From NCBI GenBank assembly GCA_016838895.1, contig JAEKNU010000020.1, positions 1 to 63,779 of the forward strand: 63,779 bases of DNA, written 5' to 3'. The DNA is from Chloroflexota bacterium (GTDB lineage Bacteria > Chloroflexota > Anaerolineae > Anaerolineales > Anaerolineaceae). This document shows, in pieces, positions 41,432 to 51,029 of this stretch (positions within the stretch are counted from its first letter, which is position 1; each line of letters begins with the position of its first letter). Below the pieces are notes generated by a model, which was not told the DNA's origin, did not search any database, and saw only the letters and a program-made list of their open reading frames with translations. The translations under genes and the position numbers were made by a program.

Positions 41432-42082
41432 TCAAAAGCTGCGGGAAGAATCCAACCCATGCTTAATCCCAATAATGGCCGCCTGTGTACGGTCGCTGAT
41501 TTCCAGTTTGGCAAAAATAGCACTGACGTGATTGCGCACGGTGCCCTCCGATAAATGCAACTGTTTGGCGATTTGCCCATTACCCAATCCACGCGATATT
41601 AACCGCAGCACATCCATTTCCCGGACGGTCAAGCGTTCGCTGATATTGCTGGTCGGTTGTTCCTGCTTATTGGCAACCTGATCCATTAGTTTCCCGACCA
41701 CTGCCGGATCAATAAAGGACTTCCCTTGCATGGTGCCATGAATGGCTTCCAGGACACGTGCGCGCGGTGTGTCTTTCAGTAAATACCCGGCAGCGCCGGC
41801 GCGGATAGCATCAAAGACCCATTCATCATCATCAAAGGTGGTTAATACCAGCACCTTGATTTGTGGATATGCAACCAGGATGCGGCGGGTGGTCTCCACG
41901 CCATTGATGCCCGGCATTTTCAAATCCATTAATACCAGGTCGGGTTGATTTTTTGCGATCATGTCCAGTGCCTGCATACCGTCTTCGGCGGTGCCGCTCA
42001 CTTCAATATCTTTTTCCAGTTGCAGCAATAATTCAAGACCATCCCGTACAATGGCCTGGTCATCACAAATCAGAATTTTCAT
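41432..42082 (-). CDS. NarL/LuxR-type response regulator
   Basis: A 216-residue two-component regulator. The receiver domain has the acidic pair D7-D8 and phospho-acceptor D53 (LVLMDLKMPGING), with T/K positions LTTFDDDEW and LLKDTPRA. The C-terminal LuxR HTH reads LTVREMDVLRLISRGLGNGQIAKQLHLSEG region. It overlaps the kinase gene by 4 bp and is its cognate partner. The divergent glycosyltransferase gene is a likely target (see 43364). Confidence 0.95.
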   Translation of the reverse strand: MKILICDDQAIVRDGLELLLQLEKDIEVSGTAEDGMQALDMIAKNQPDLVLMDLKMPGINGVETTRRILVAYPQIKVLVLTTFDDDEWVFDAIRAGAAGYLLKDTPRARVLEAIHGTMQGKSFIDPAVVGKLMDQVANKQEQPTSNISERLTVREMDVLRLISRGLGNGQIAKQLHLSEGTVRNHVSAIFAKLEISDRTQAAIIGIKHGLDSSRSF

Positions 42083-43320
42083 TGTACAGCTCCTGGAAGG
42101 TTGAAATGAATTTCACAGCCCTGCCCGGGTTGACTGTCGATCTCAATGCTGCCGCCAATCAGATGGGCTCTTTCCTGCATGCCGGTTAATCCATAGTGCC
42201 CGGCAGGTTTGTTTTGTTTGGTCAAAAAACCAATACCATCATCTTCAATGATCAAATCAAGCGCCTGATCTTGCATCACAAGGGAGAAATTGATTTGTTT
42301 TGCATTCGCATGATGCACGATATTTTCAACGGCTTCCTGCGCAATACGAAATACCGCCTGTTCCAAATCCGGTGAGAGCATAATCCTCTCTGGCAAAGTA
42401 CTGTAAACTTTCAATTTGCCGCGTTCTGCTGCTGAATGCAGTAAATTTTGCAGGGCCAGTTTCAATCCCAGGTCTTCCAATGGACTGGCACGCAGGGCTT
42501 TCAATGCCCGTCGGGTTTCATTCAACCCGTTGCGCACTGCCTGCAAGGATTGCGTGATGAGCTGTTTGGCGGTTTCCGGCTGTACATCCATATACGCATC
42601 GGCTGTTTCGAGTTGTACGGCCAAACCGCTCAAGGTATGTACGGCGGTATCATGAAGTTCGCGCGACATGCGGTTACGTTCACGGGTAATGGTCAGGTTT
42701 TCCAGCGTGCTGGCATAATGATTGAGTTTTTCATTGGCTGCCTGCAAAGATGCCTGCTGTCTGCGCAGGGACTGAATCAATTGATTGATAAAAACACCTA
42801 CCACCAAAAAACAAACCATGCGGATCAGAATGATTAAGATAAACACAGGCAAACGTGGGTCATGCAACCCTTTAAACAAAAGCACAATCACGATTTCAAG
42901 AAGACTGACCCCAAGTGCAAAAAAGATCATCCCCGGCAGCTTGAAATACCAGGCCACCAGTACAAGACCAATAATCAAAACCGGAAGCTGACGGATGGCC
43001 AACCCCTCCAGATTGGATAGTGGTGCCGGGGGTAGTTTTAAATCATACATATGGTTCACCAATATCGGGACAACGGTGATCAGCAGAATCATGGCATTGG
43101 TGACAAATCGCGTTCGTTTTTGAATTTCTTCGGTATAGGATAATCCAAGAAAGCCCAGCGCCGGCAATAAATTAAACACATGATATGCCATCACCATTGG
43201 GCCAAACCGCCGGGCATAAATAATCATATCAATCCCCAGCAGTGCGACCAGATAACTGATCCAGATCCAGGCGGCGGTACGCAATAAACGCGTGTCTTCA
43301 AAACTCTTTTGGTTGTCCAT
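42079..43320 (-). CDS. NarX/DesK-type sensor histidine kinase
   Basis: A 413-residue membrane kinase. About five or six hydrophobic segments fill residues 10-190, without a large extracytoplasmic domain. A linker coiled coil (LRRQQASLQAANEKLNHYAS) leads to HisKA_3 (RNRMSRELHDTAVHTLSGLA, phospho-His near 222) and HATPase_c (IAQEAVENIVHHANA, DDGIGF, GLTGMQERA). The layout resembles DesK-like sensors of membrane or cell-wall state. Confidence 0.93.
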   Translation of the reverse strand: MDNQKSFEDTRLLRTAAWIWISYLVALLGIDMIIYARRFGPMVMAYHVFNLLPALGFLGLSYTEEIQKRTRFVTNAMILLITVVPILVNHMYDLKLPPAPLSNLEGLAIRQLPVLIIGLVLVAWYFKLPGMIFFALGVSLLEIVIVLLFKGLHDPRLPVFILIILIRMVCFLVVGVFINQLIQSLRRQQASLQAANEKLNHYASTLENLTITRERNRMSRELHDTAVHTLSGLAVQLETADAYMDVQPETAKQLITQSLQAVRNGLNETRRALKALRASPLEDLGLKLALQNLLHSAAERGKLKVYSTLPERIMLSPDLEQAVFRIAQEAVENIVHHANAKQINFSLVMQDQALDLIIEDDGIGFLTKQNKPAGHYGLTGMQERAHLIGGSIEIDSQPGQGCEIHFNLPGAVQ

Positions 43321-43363
43321 AAGGATATAATAACACGCTCAGCACTAGACAACATCTATCTCC

Positions 43364-43407
43364 TGTCATGGGTTGCAGAGGAGGTCCATGACGGTTGTCA
43401 TGGGTTG
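43364..43407. promoter_or_regulatory. Candidate response-regulator binding site (TGTCATGGGTTG repeats)
   Basis: TGTCATGGGTTG occurs twice (43364-43375 and 43396-43407), 32 bp apart, that is about three helical turns. An inverted half-site CCATGAC lies between them (43386-43392). It lies between the divergent kinase and glycosyltransferase genes. Binding by the NarL-type regulator is inferred. Confidence 0.5.
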
Positions 43408-43488
43408 GTTGGCAATATCATGATCTGGCTCACTACGCTGCTTCTCTCGAAAAAGATACAGTTAAGCTGACATTTCCAAAGGAGATCT

Positions 43489-45642
43489 ATGCGTATGCAA
43501 ACCATACCCACACAACCCTCAACTACAAAACAAACCTGGCTCAAGCGACGTCTGGTTTATCGGATTACGCCAGCCATGCTGATCCTGTTCGCTATTATGC
43601 TGCTCTCAGCGGGATTGCACTTTTATAATATTTCTGCAATCGGAGATGCCAACGATTATTACACTGCCGCTGTTAAATCCATGCTGCAATCCTGGCATAA
43701 TTTTTTCTTTGTAGCCGCGGAACCGGGTGGTTCGGTTTCCATAGATAAGCCGCCGTTAGGCTTATGGATTGAAACTGCTTTTGCTGCCGTGCTAGGTGTA
43801 AAAGGGTGGGTAGTCAGTCTGCCCAATATATTGGCAGGGATTTTCTCTATTCCCCTGCTGTACAACATGGTCAGGAAACACACCAATGAAGTCGCCGGGC
43901 TGGTTGCCGGACTAGTGATGGCCATCACGCCTATCTTTGTTGCCACTAATCGAAACAATACCATGGACGGCATGCTGGTCTTCACTTTGCTTCTGGCCGC
44001 CTGGGCTTTTATCAAAGCCAGCGAGCGAGGATCATTGAAATGGCTGTTGCTGGGCGGTATCCTTGTCGGCTTGGGTTTTAATATCAAAATGATGCAGGCA
44101 TTCTTGCCACTGCCGGCCTTCTACGCACTGTACTTCTTTGCTGCCAAAATTCCCTGGGGGCGCAAGCTGTTTCATCTCGTATTAACCACAGTACTGCTCC
44201 TGGTGGTTTCGTTTGCATGGGTTGTTGCGGTAGATTTAACGCCAGCAGATCAACGACCTTATATCGGTTCCAGCGATAACAATACGGTTATGGGATTGAT
44301 CTTTGGCCACAACGGTATCTCCCGTCTGGAAGGCAAGGCAAAAGCAAACAGTGATGGTCCGCAGGATGCTAAAAGCATTCCAAATAATTTTGCATTACAA
44401 AATAATACACCCCAACCGAATAATGAACGTAAACCACTCCCCGCAGCAATCGATGCCTGTATCGATGCAAACATCGATGAATCGTGCTCATTTGAATTAC
44501 CCAATGGACAATCCATAAATGGACTCTGTATCCATTCAGCAGCACAGACAACTTTGATCTGTGCCCGACCGGATCGTCCGATGCAGCCACAACCCCAGCC
44601 AAACAATGCCATTGACGATCGTTCCGGGGGAACAGCTTTCAGTTCGGAAACAGGCCAGCCTGGCATCCTGCGCTTCTTCACTGCGCCTCTGTCCAAACAA
44701 ATGTCCTGGCTATTGCCCTTTGCCCTGATCAGTATCCTTCTGGCCTTGTTCAGTGCGCGCATTCGTTTTCCCATCCAATCCAGGGTTCACCATGCACTAA
44801 TCCTTTGGGGCGGTTGGTTGATGACCTGTCTGATATTCTTCAGCATGGTTTCCGGTATATTTCATGCTTATTACACGATTATGCTGGTGCCTGCTTTAGC
44901 AGCCACGGTTGGCATCGGATTTTCTATCTTTTGCAAGCTCAGCAAACATCATACTTGGGCCACTGTCGGGCTGATTCTGGCAACCAGCATCACCATTGCC
45001 TATCAACTATACGCAGTATGGAGCTATGGCGAAAATGCTGTTTTGCTCCTGGGAAGTCTCGTTCTGCTTGTAATCGGTATATTCAGCCAATTTAGCTTAT
45101 TTGTAAAGAAACGGTTAGCGTGTGTCATCCTTCTGGCTGCCATGCTTGTCATTCCCTTGTTCTGGACAGTGAAAACCATTAGCACAACAGAGAATCAGAA
45201 TTTGCCCACAGCTTACAGCGGCAGCCTGCAAAACCAGCGTCCAAATCCGGGTGAAGCACTGCCTGAGAATAATAAAGTGTCTGACCTGCTGTCTTTTCTG
45301 GAAAACAATACCCAGGAGATGAAATACCTGGCCGCAGTGCCTTCTTCCAATCAGAAAGGATCAGAACTCGTACTGGCGACCGGGCGCCCCGTACTGTTTA
45401 TGGGCGGATTCAATGGTGCCGATGATGTGGTAAGTGTGGATGATCTTAGCAGCATGGTTAGTGCTGACGAATTGCGCTATATCTTTTCTGGCGGCGATAA
45501 AAACAACAAAGCAGATATCTCCATTTGGCTGCAATCTACCTGCACTGTGATTCCTGAATTCAGTGAAAACGCAAACATTAACAAATCAAACAACAATACA
45601 GGTCCCAGAGGCGACTCCCTGACCCTGTATGATTGCCAATAA
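43489..45642 (+). CDS. GT39-family membrane glycosyltransferase (ArnT/YkcB-like)
   Basis: A 717-residue polytopic protein with about eleven transmembrane helices. The first extracytoplasmic loop has the catalytic-type region DANDYYTAAVKSMLQSWHNF and GSVSIDKPPLGLWIE, typical of PMT_2/GT39 proteins that use lipid-linked sugars. DNNTVMGLIFGHNGISRLEG is a mark of the YkcB-like subgroup. An Asn/Pro/Gln-rich loop of about 110 residues (near 290-395) carries several Cys. AAGGAG precedes the ATG. It heads a + strand run with the two DUF1566 lipoproteins. Confidence 0.9.
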   Translation: MRMQTIPTQPSTTKQTWLKRRLVYRITPAMLILFAIMLLSAGLHFYNISAIGDANDYYTAAVKSMLQSWHNFFFVAAEPGGSVSIDKPPLGLWIETAFAAVLGVKGWVVSLPNILAGIFSIPLLYNMVRKHTNEVAGLVAGLVMAITPIFVATNRNNTMDGMLVFTLLLAAWAFIKASERGSLKWLLLGGILVGLGFNIKMMQAFLPLPAFYALYFFAAKIPWGRKLFHLVLTTVLLLVVSFAWVVAVDLTPADQRPYIGSSDNNTVMGLIFGHNGISRLEGKAKANSDGPQDAKSIPNNFALQNNTPQPNNERKPLPAAIDACIDANIDESCSFELPNGQSINGLCIHSAAQTTLICARPDRPMQPQPQPNNAIDDRSGGTAFSSETGQPGILRFFTAPLSKQMSWLLPFALISILLALFSARIRFPIQSRVHHALILWGGWLMTCLIFFSMVSGIFHAYYTIMLVPALAATVGIGFSIFCKLSKHHTWATVGLILATSITIAYQLYAVWSYGENAVLLLGSLVLLVIGIFSQFSLFVKKRLACVILLAAMLVIPLFWTVKTISTTENQNLPTAYSGSLQNQRPNPGEALPENNKVSDLLSFLENNTQEMKYLAAVPSSNQKGSELVLATGRPVLFMGGFNGADDVVSVDDLSSMVSADELRYIFSGGDKNNKADISIWLQSTCTVIPEFSENANINKSNNNTGPRGDSLTLYDCQ

Positions 45643-45681
45643 AAGTAGTTTATTGATTCGTTTAGTAATAAGGATAACAAA

Positions 45682-47385
45682 ATGAAAACAAAAATATTTT
45701 CTCTTCTTATCGTCCTCACACTGCTACTGAGCAGTTGTGCATCAGCAATGAACACAACACAATCCAATACAGATATCGGTAACGATAATAGCACTGCCCT
45801 CGCTGATGAAGCGGCTGCTGCACCAGTCATCGAACAAGAATCCAACACAGATGATGGCACATCTGATTCGGATGTTTCTCCCTCGTTGACCTATGCAATC
45901 GTTGATACCGGGCAGGGTACCTGCTACGATGACAGCAGTGTTATTGCATGTCCAGCTTCAAGCGAATCCTTCTATGGGCAAGATGCCCAGTATACCGGTA
46001 ATGAACCTAGCTATACCAATAATGGTGATGGCACAATCATGGATAATGTCACTGGTCTGATCTGGCAGCAAAGCGCGGATACGGATGGAGATGGTGACAT
46101 CGATGCGAACGACAAAATGTCCTATGATAGCGCGGTGAATTACTGTGAAAACCTATCCTATGCAAACCAGGATGACTGGCAATTGCCTACCATCAAGCAG
46201 CTCTTTTCACTGATCGATTTCAGCGGCGTTGACCCCAGTGGCTACGAAGATACGGACACTTCCGGGCTGATTCCCTTCATCGATACAGACTATTTTGATT
46301 TTTCCTACGGTGATACAAGTGCCAACGAACGCATCATTGATTCACAATATGCCTCCAGCACGCTATACGTAGGCGATGAAGAGTATTTGTTCGGTGTGAA
46401 CTTTGCCGATGGACGTATCAAAGGCTACGGCTTATCGCTGAGAGGGCGAGAGAAAACTTTCGATGTGGCCTGTGTGCGGGCAAATAACACTTACGGTGTT
46501 AATAACTTCAGCAACAACGGCGACAGTACCATCACTGACAATGCCAGCGGCCTGATATGGGCACAAGAGGATAGCGGCAGTGATGCCCCCAACGGTCTCA
46601 ATTGGGAAGAAGCCCTGGCCTATGTTGAAACACAGAACGCTGCAAACTATCTAAGCTACAGCGACTGGCGTTTACCCAATGTCAAAGAATTGCAGAGTAT
46701 CGTGGATTACAGCCGCTCACCTGACACCACAAATTCAGCCGCCATTGATCCGCTATTCAACACCACACCGATTACCAATGAAGCCGGTGAAACTGATTAC
46801 AGTTTCTACTGGAGCAGTACTACCCACGCCAACTGGACTAATCAATCCGGATCAGCAGGTGCGTATGTCAGTTTTGGCAGTGCAATGGGCTATATGGATA
46901 ACACCTGGATGGACGTTCATGGTGCCGGCGCTCAACGCAGCGATCCGAAAGCTGGTAATCCTGATGAATTTTCAACAGGACGCGGCCCACAAGGCGATGC
47001 CATTCGTATCTATAATTTCGTTCGTCTGGTCCGTGGCGGTGAGGTGAGCGAAACACCCGCTGGTGACCCAACAGCCAGAAGCATGTCAACGAACACGGAA
47101 TCTGCTGATGAGCGTATATCTGATCCGCAAGTTGCACAGGATGCGCCCGCTGATCGAACAGGTGCACCTGGTGATCGACCCGCTGCTGGACAGCCAGCTG
47201 GACCGGACGGTCAGCCAATGCCAGATTTAGCTGCTGCTGCAACCACCCTGGGCATCACGGAAGAAGCGCTGAAAGCGGCTTTAGGTGGCCCCAATCAAGG
47301 CCCACCTGATTTTGCCTCTGTTGCCCAAACGCTGGGCGTTACTGAAGCAGAACTGATTGCAGCGTTGGGTGTGCCTCAATTGTAA
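45682..47385 (+). CDS. Lipoprotein with two DUF1566 domains
   Basis: A 567-residue exported protein. The lipoprotein signal ends LLLSSC, followed by a low-complexity linker. Two DUF1566 (Lcl C-terminal) lectin-like modules follow. The first has NVTGLIWQQSADTDGDGDI and WQLPTIKQLFSLIDFSG; the second has NASGLIWAQEDSG and WRLPNVKELQSIVDYSR. After a Gly/Pro/Ala-rich stretch the C-terminus has two copies of a helical motif A-A-x-T-L-G-(I/V)-T-E-x-x-L-x-A-A-L-G. An EF-hand-like DTDGDGDIDAND insert may bind Ca2+. It probably acts at the cell surface. Confidence 0.88.
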   Translation: MKTKIFSLLIVLTLLLSSCASAMNTTQSNTDIGNDNSTALADEAAAAPVIEQESNTDDGTSDSDVSPSLTYAIVDTGQGTCYDDSSVIACPASSESFYGQDAQYTGNEPSYTNNGDGTIMDNVTGLIWQQSADTDGDGDIDANDKMSYDSAVNYCENLSYANQDDWQLPTIKQLFSLIDFSGVDPSGYEDTDTSGLIPFIDTDYFDFSYGDTSANERIIDSQYASSTLYVGDEEYLFGVNFADGRIKGYGLSLRGREKTFDVACVRANNTYGVNNFSNNGDSTITDNASGLIWAQEDSGSDAPNGLNWEEALAYVETQNAANYLSYSDWRLPNVKELQSIVDYSRSPDTTNSAAIDPLFNTTPITNEAGETDYSFYWSSTTHANWTNQSGSAGAYVSFGSAMGYMDNTWMDVHGAGAQRSDPKAGNPDEFSTGRGPQGDAIRIYNFVRLVRGGEVSETPAGDPTARSMSTNTESADERISDPQVAQDAPADRTGAPGDRPAAGQPAGPDGQPMPDLAAAATTLGITEEALKAALGGPNQGPPDFASVAQTLGVTEAELIAALGVPQL

Positions 47386-47482
47386 TCATAAAAAAAAAAT
47401 ACAAACCAAGACTAGCGAAACAAGCCCCCGTCTACTTGTCAGTCTCTGGTTTATATAATGAACGAATGATTGGAGAAAAATA

Positions 47483-48997
47483 ATGTCTAAAAAGATAAGC
47501 ACCTTATTAATTGGCTTCTGTATTCTGGCAATTAGCCTGGCTGCTTGCGCTACTTCGCAAGATATAACCCCTGCTGTCCCTGCCGAAACAGAATCAACAG
47601 CAGTACAAGCTGTACCTACTGAAGAAGTCGTACAAAATACAGTTTGCACAATCACATACCCCATTGTTGAGACCGGGCAGGGCATCTGCTACGACAGCGA
47701 TGGTAATAAAATCACCTGTCCAACCGAGGGCGAGGTCTTCTATGGCCAGGATGCCCAATTTACTGGTAATGCATTTAGCTTTACGGATAATGGCAATGGC
47801 ACCATTACAGATTATGTGACTAATCTAACCTGGCAGCAAACACCCGATAGTGGTAATTACAGTTGGGACGAAGCCCAGGCCTACTGTGAATCATTGGAAA
47901 TAGCTGATAATGAAAACTGGCGTATGCCCAGCCTGAAAGAACTTTTCTCTATCAGCAATTTCTCGACAGGCTGGCCTTATCTTGATCAGACCTATTTCGA
48001 TCTGGTTGAAAATGATAGCATTTCCAAAGATGAACAATACTGGGCCAACAATTATTATGTTGGTAAAACGGCTGAGGGTGGTTTCGATGCCGCTTTTGGT
48101 GTCAATCATGCCACAGGACATATCAAGGCTTATCCTGCAACCGTTAGCGGCCCGATGGCCAAACATGTGCGTTGTGTATCCGGTGAATCTTACGGCGAAA
48201 ATCAACTGATAGATAACAGTGACGGCACCATCACCGATGAAGCAACGGGGTTGATGTGGTCCCAGGCTGATAGTGGCGAAGGCATGGATTGGGAAACTGC
48301 ATTAGCTTATGCCCAGACCCAGAACGCTGCCAATTACCTGGGATACAGTGATTGGCGCTTGCCAAATGTCAAGGAACTCCAGAGTATTGTGAATTACGAT
48401 TATGCCCCGGATGCGGCAGATACAACCTATGATGGCCCAGCTATTGATCCCATGTTCAGCGTGTCTGAAATTACCAATGAAGCGGGCAATGCTGACTACC
48501 CCTATTACTGGACAAGCACCTCTGCCCGTTTTCAGTCTGGTGGTGATTTCTACTACGCCTGGTATGTGGCTGCCGGCCGGGCAGTGAACAATGAAGGCGT
48601 TGACTATCATGGCGCAGGTGCTGTGCGCTTTGACACCAAAGAAGAGGATGGTCCGGCTGCTGAAGGCGGAGAACGCTACTACAACTATGTTCGTCTGGTG
48701 CGCGGCGGGGAGGTTGCAGAAACCCCTGATGGTGACCCAAACGCCAACGATACCAGCACAGCGATGACAACCACGGACAGCGCTCCAAATGGTCAGGATA
48801 ACCCGGAGCAGGGCAACCCTGCTGAACAACAACCAGATATGTCCGCTGCTGCGATAACCCTGGGTGTAACAGAAGATGCACTGAAAGCTGCGCTGGGTGA
48901 TCCCAGCCAGGGGCAACCTAATTTTGATGCTGCGGCTCAAACACTGGGTGTCACAGAAGCAGAACTGATGGCAGCTTTGGGTTTGCCCCAACAGTAA
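47483..48997 (+). CDS. Lipoprotein with two DUF1566 domains (tandem paralogue)
   Basis: A 504-residue paralogue of the preceding protein with the same order: lipobox ISLAAC, DUF1566 modules (NLTWQQTPDSGNYSWDEAQ, WRMPSLKELFSISNFS; GLMWSQADSGEG, WRLPNVKELQSIVNYDY), an RLVRGGEVAETPDGDPNAND linker and two C-terminal LGVTE motifs. It lacks the Ca2+-loop-like insert of the first copy. The pair arose by tandem duplication and both follow the GT39 gene, so glycosylation of these proteins by it is a possibility, not shown. Confidence 0.88.
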   Translation: MSKKISTLLIGFCILAISLAACATSQDITPAVPAETESTAVQAVPTEEVVQNTVCTITYPIVETGQGICYDSDGNKITCPTEGEVFYGQDAQFTGNAFSFTDNGNGTITDYVTNLTWQQTPDSGNYSWDEAQAYCESLEIADNENWRMPSLKELFSISNFSTGWPYLDQTYFDLVENDSISKDEQYWANNYYVGKTAEGGFDAAFGVNHATGHIKAYPATVSGPMAKHVRCVSGESYGENQLIDNSDGTITDEATGLMWSQADSGEGMDWETALAYAQTQNAANYLGYSDWRLPNVKELQSIVNYDYAPDAADTTYDGPAIDPMFSVSEITNEAGNADYPYYWTSTSARFQSGGDFYYAWYVAAGRAVNNEGVDYHGAGAVRFDTKEEDGPAAEGGERYYNYVRLVRGGEVAETPDGDPNANDTSTAMTTTDSAPNGQDNPEQGNPAEQQPDMSAAAITLGVTEDALKAALGDPSQGQPNFDAAAQTLGVTEAELMAALGLPQQ

Positions 48998-49027
48998 ATT
49001 TTTACAGGTATGCAAAATGCAGATTTA

Positions 49028-49066
49028 CCTAAATAATGGCGACCACGAGGGTCGCCATTATTTAGG
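49028..49066. terminator. Long hairpin after the DUF1566 genes
   Basis: A perfect 17-bp stem (CCTAAATAATGGCGACC and its complement) with a 5-nt loop, 30 bp after the stop of the second DUF1566 gene. The T run is weak, but the position fits transcription termination between convergent genes. Confidence 0.7.
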
Positions 49067-49137
49067 CATTAAAATTGGAAATAACTCAAAGAAATGGAAT
49101 AAAATAACCATCGCAAAACCAGTTAAGGGTAAACTCC

Positions 49138-49452
49138 CTATTTCTTTCTTAACCCATCTATCATATGCATCATCGCCAAACCTGGGTGATGCCATAACAT
49201 GCGCGGTCCGGCATAGCGCATCATCCTGCGGATTTTCTCACGCATCTCCGGTTTATAGCAATGGATCTTGCATTTACCGCAGATGGGTTTATTTTCCCCA
49301 TGGGGGCATTTTTCCAGGCGTTGAACGGCATATGTAATTACTTCATCACAATCCGTGCAAAGGGAGTTTATACCCCCATGCTGATCACGGCAATACAGGG
49401 CAAACATCATAGTCAGGGTTTTTTCTTCCCTTAATTGTCGGCTGGATTTCAT
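49138..49452 (-). CDS. Nitrous oxide-stimulated promoter family protein (YgbA-like)
   Basis: A 104-residue protein with many Cys/His: KTLTMMFALYCRDQHG, LCTDCDEVITYAVQRLEKCP, CGKCKIHCYKPEMREKIR and MMRYAGPRML. This matches the small family including YgbA, which in enterobacteria is induced by NO and linked to recovery from nitrosative stress. The conserved Cys suggest an Fe-S or metal site. It lies 4 bp downstream of the YibE/F gene. Confidence 0.88.
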   Translation of the reverse strand: MKSSRQLREEKTLTMMFALYCRDQHGGINSLCTDCDEVITYAVQRLEKCPHGENKPICGKCKIHCYKPEMREKIRRMMRYAGPRMLWHHPGLAMMHMIDGLRKK

Positions 49453-49456
49453 TTAT

Positions 49457-50641
49457 TCAATCACGTTGGACAGTATCAGTTAATGGTCCAAGAACGCGGG
49501 TCAATTTACGAATACGATCCGGTGAATTTACCGCCAAACAGGCAATAAATGTAGTGATGGGTACTGACAAAAATAGGCCTAGTGTCCCTACCAGCGAGCG
49601 TACAATTTCTTCAGCGATATAGTTTATATTGACCATCGTGCCAATGGAAACCTGATTGATACTGAACAACAAGAACATGCTCATGGCGGCACCCATATAA
49701 GCCAGCACAAGCGTATTGACCGTAGCTGCCACATGATCCCTACCGATATTCATCGCGCTGGCATAGCGCTGTTTAAAAGTCAGGGAAGGATTTGCCATAT
49801 GTAGTTCAATCACCGCAGAAGCTTGACCAATCACCAAATCGTCCAATACACCCAGCGTACCGATGATAATACTGGCGATCAGTAAATTGCGGATATTGAT
49901 ATTGCCGGCCTGCTGCATGAGATACATGGCATTCTCATCACCAAAGCCGCTCAGATAAGCGTACTCTACGAACCAGACCGATAAAAATCCGGTGATGACA
50001 ATCGCGACGGCGATGCCTGCCATGGCAATTTGTGTTTTCAGCGTCCAACCATAAATTAAATATTGCGTGATAGCCAGGAATAAAATGGAACCTACCAGAC
50101 TGATAATGATTGGATTATCCCCGGCCAGAATACGCGGAATAATGAAATACAGAACCACAACCAGGCTAACCCCAATGCTCAGAATACTACGAATGCCCTT
50201 CCATCCACTTACCAGTAAGCTGACCACGACGAAGATAACCACCAAAATCAGAATGGATTGCTTGCGCACATAATCCACAAAAAAAGCGGTCAGTTTCCCT
50301 TCCGGTGAAACCCCAACCGTGACCATCACGCGATCGTTTAGTCCCAGACGGAATCCGTCAGGACGGATCTGACGCTTACCGTGATCAATTTGCAGGGTTT
50401 CGTTTTTATATTGTCCTTGCAGAATTTGCACCTTGACGATTTGATATGCCTGGGTAACATCACCCAGTTCAATCGTACCTTCCTCGACCATTTCCACAAC
50501 TTTGGCTTCAACCGTATCCGTGCTGTAACCCACAGATTGAAAATTGCCATAATCAATTCCCCTATTGGCAAAGAAAAGTACTAATATGAGAATGATCAAC
50601 AATGCAACAAAAACAATCGTACCGATTCTTCTTGATTTCAT
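49457..50641 (-). CDS. YibE/F family membrane protein
   Basis: A 394-residue protein. A first transmembrane helix (IVFVALLIILILVLFFANRG) is followed by an exported beta-rich domain (VKVQILQGQYKNETLQIDHG) and then about seven helices (ILILVVIFVVVSLLVSGWKG onward), with ASIIIGTLGVLDDLVIGQAS as a recognisable block. The family is widespread in Firmicutes and Chloroflexota and has no proven function; transport is assumed. Confidence 0.9.
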   Translation of the reverse strand: MKSRRIGTIVFVALLIILILVLFFANRGIDYGNFQSVGYSTDTVEAKVVEMVEEGTIELGDVTQAYQIVKVQILQGQYKNETLQIDHGKRQIRPDGFRLGLNDRVMVTVGVSPEGKLTAFFVDYVRKQSILILVVIFVVVSLLVSGWKGIRSILSIGVSLVVVLYFIIPRILAGDNPIIISLVGSILFLAITQYLIYGWTLKTQIAMAGIAVAIVITGFLSVWFVEYAYLSGFGDENAMYLMQQAGNINIRNLLIASIIIGTLGVLDDLVIGQASAVIELHMANPSLTFKQRYASAMNIGRDHVAATVNTLVLAYMGAAMSMFLLFSINQVSIGTMVNINYIAEEIVRSLVGTLGLFLSVPITTFIACLAVNSPDRIRKLTRVLGPLTDTVQRD

Positions 50642-50748
50642 GATTTGCTTTCCTTCATATCCTCAAGGATTGCCTTATCATACCTTAAAGTGTCTGAAAT
50701 CTCTATAAAGCTTAATTATGGGAAGAAGAATTTAGATTCACAAATAAA

Positions 50749-50775
50749 TACAGCATGGCATTACACCATGCTGTA
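50749..50775 (-). terminator. Terminator of the feo operon
   Basis: TACAGCATGG and CCATGCTGTA form a perfect 10-bp stem with a 7-nt loop, 24 bp after the feoC stop. The downstream minus-strand sequence is A/T-rich but without a strict U run. Confidence 0.6.
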
Positions 50776-50798
50776 TACGATTGAAGAGATGGAATGAC

Positions 50799-51014
50799 TT
50801 AATGTGATTTTGAAAAAGGACAACTTCCTGCACATGTCGTGCAGACGATACTATCTTTGCACGAATCCATATGGCTGTTTAAAACATCCTTCCCATATAG
50901 TGAAATTAACATCCCCTCAATAACCGAGGGCGTGACCTGTAATTTCTGGCTCAGTTCACTCATCCGGATTTGTCCGTTAGCCTTTTGAATTTCATTTTTA
51001 AGTTGAATTAACAT
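50799..51014 (-). CDS. feoC: FeoC-like winged-helix protein
   Basis: A 71-residue protein: a small winged helix (MLIQLKNEIQKANGQIRMSE, VTPSVIEGMLISLYGKDVL) followed by a Cys-rich tail with four Cys in CKDSIVCTTCAGSC. FeoC proteins bind an Fe-S cluster here and modulate FeoB in some bacteria. It is the last gene of the feo operon, 15 bp after feoB. Confidence 0.88.
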   Translation of the reverse strand: MLIQLKNEIQKANGQIRMSELSQKLQVTPSVIEGMLISLYGKDVLNSHMDSCKDSIVCTTCAGSCPFSKSH

Positions 51015-51029
51015 GGTTTCCTCATAAAG

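Noticed and set aside
43395..43628. A 77-residue + strand frame before the GT39 gene
   Set aside because: It overlaps the N-terminus of the glycosyltransferase in another frame; the latter has a strong ribosome site and membrane helices.
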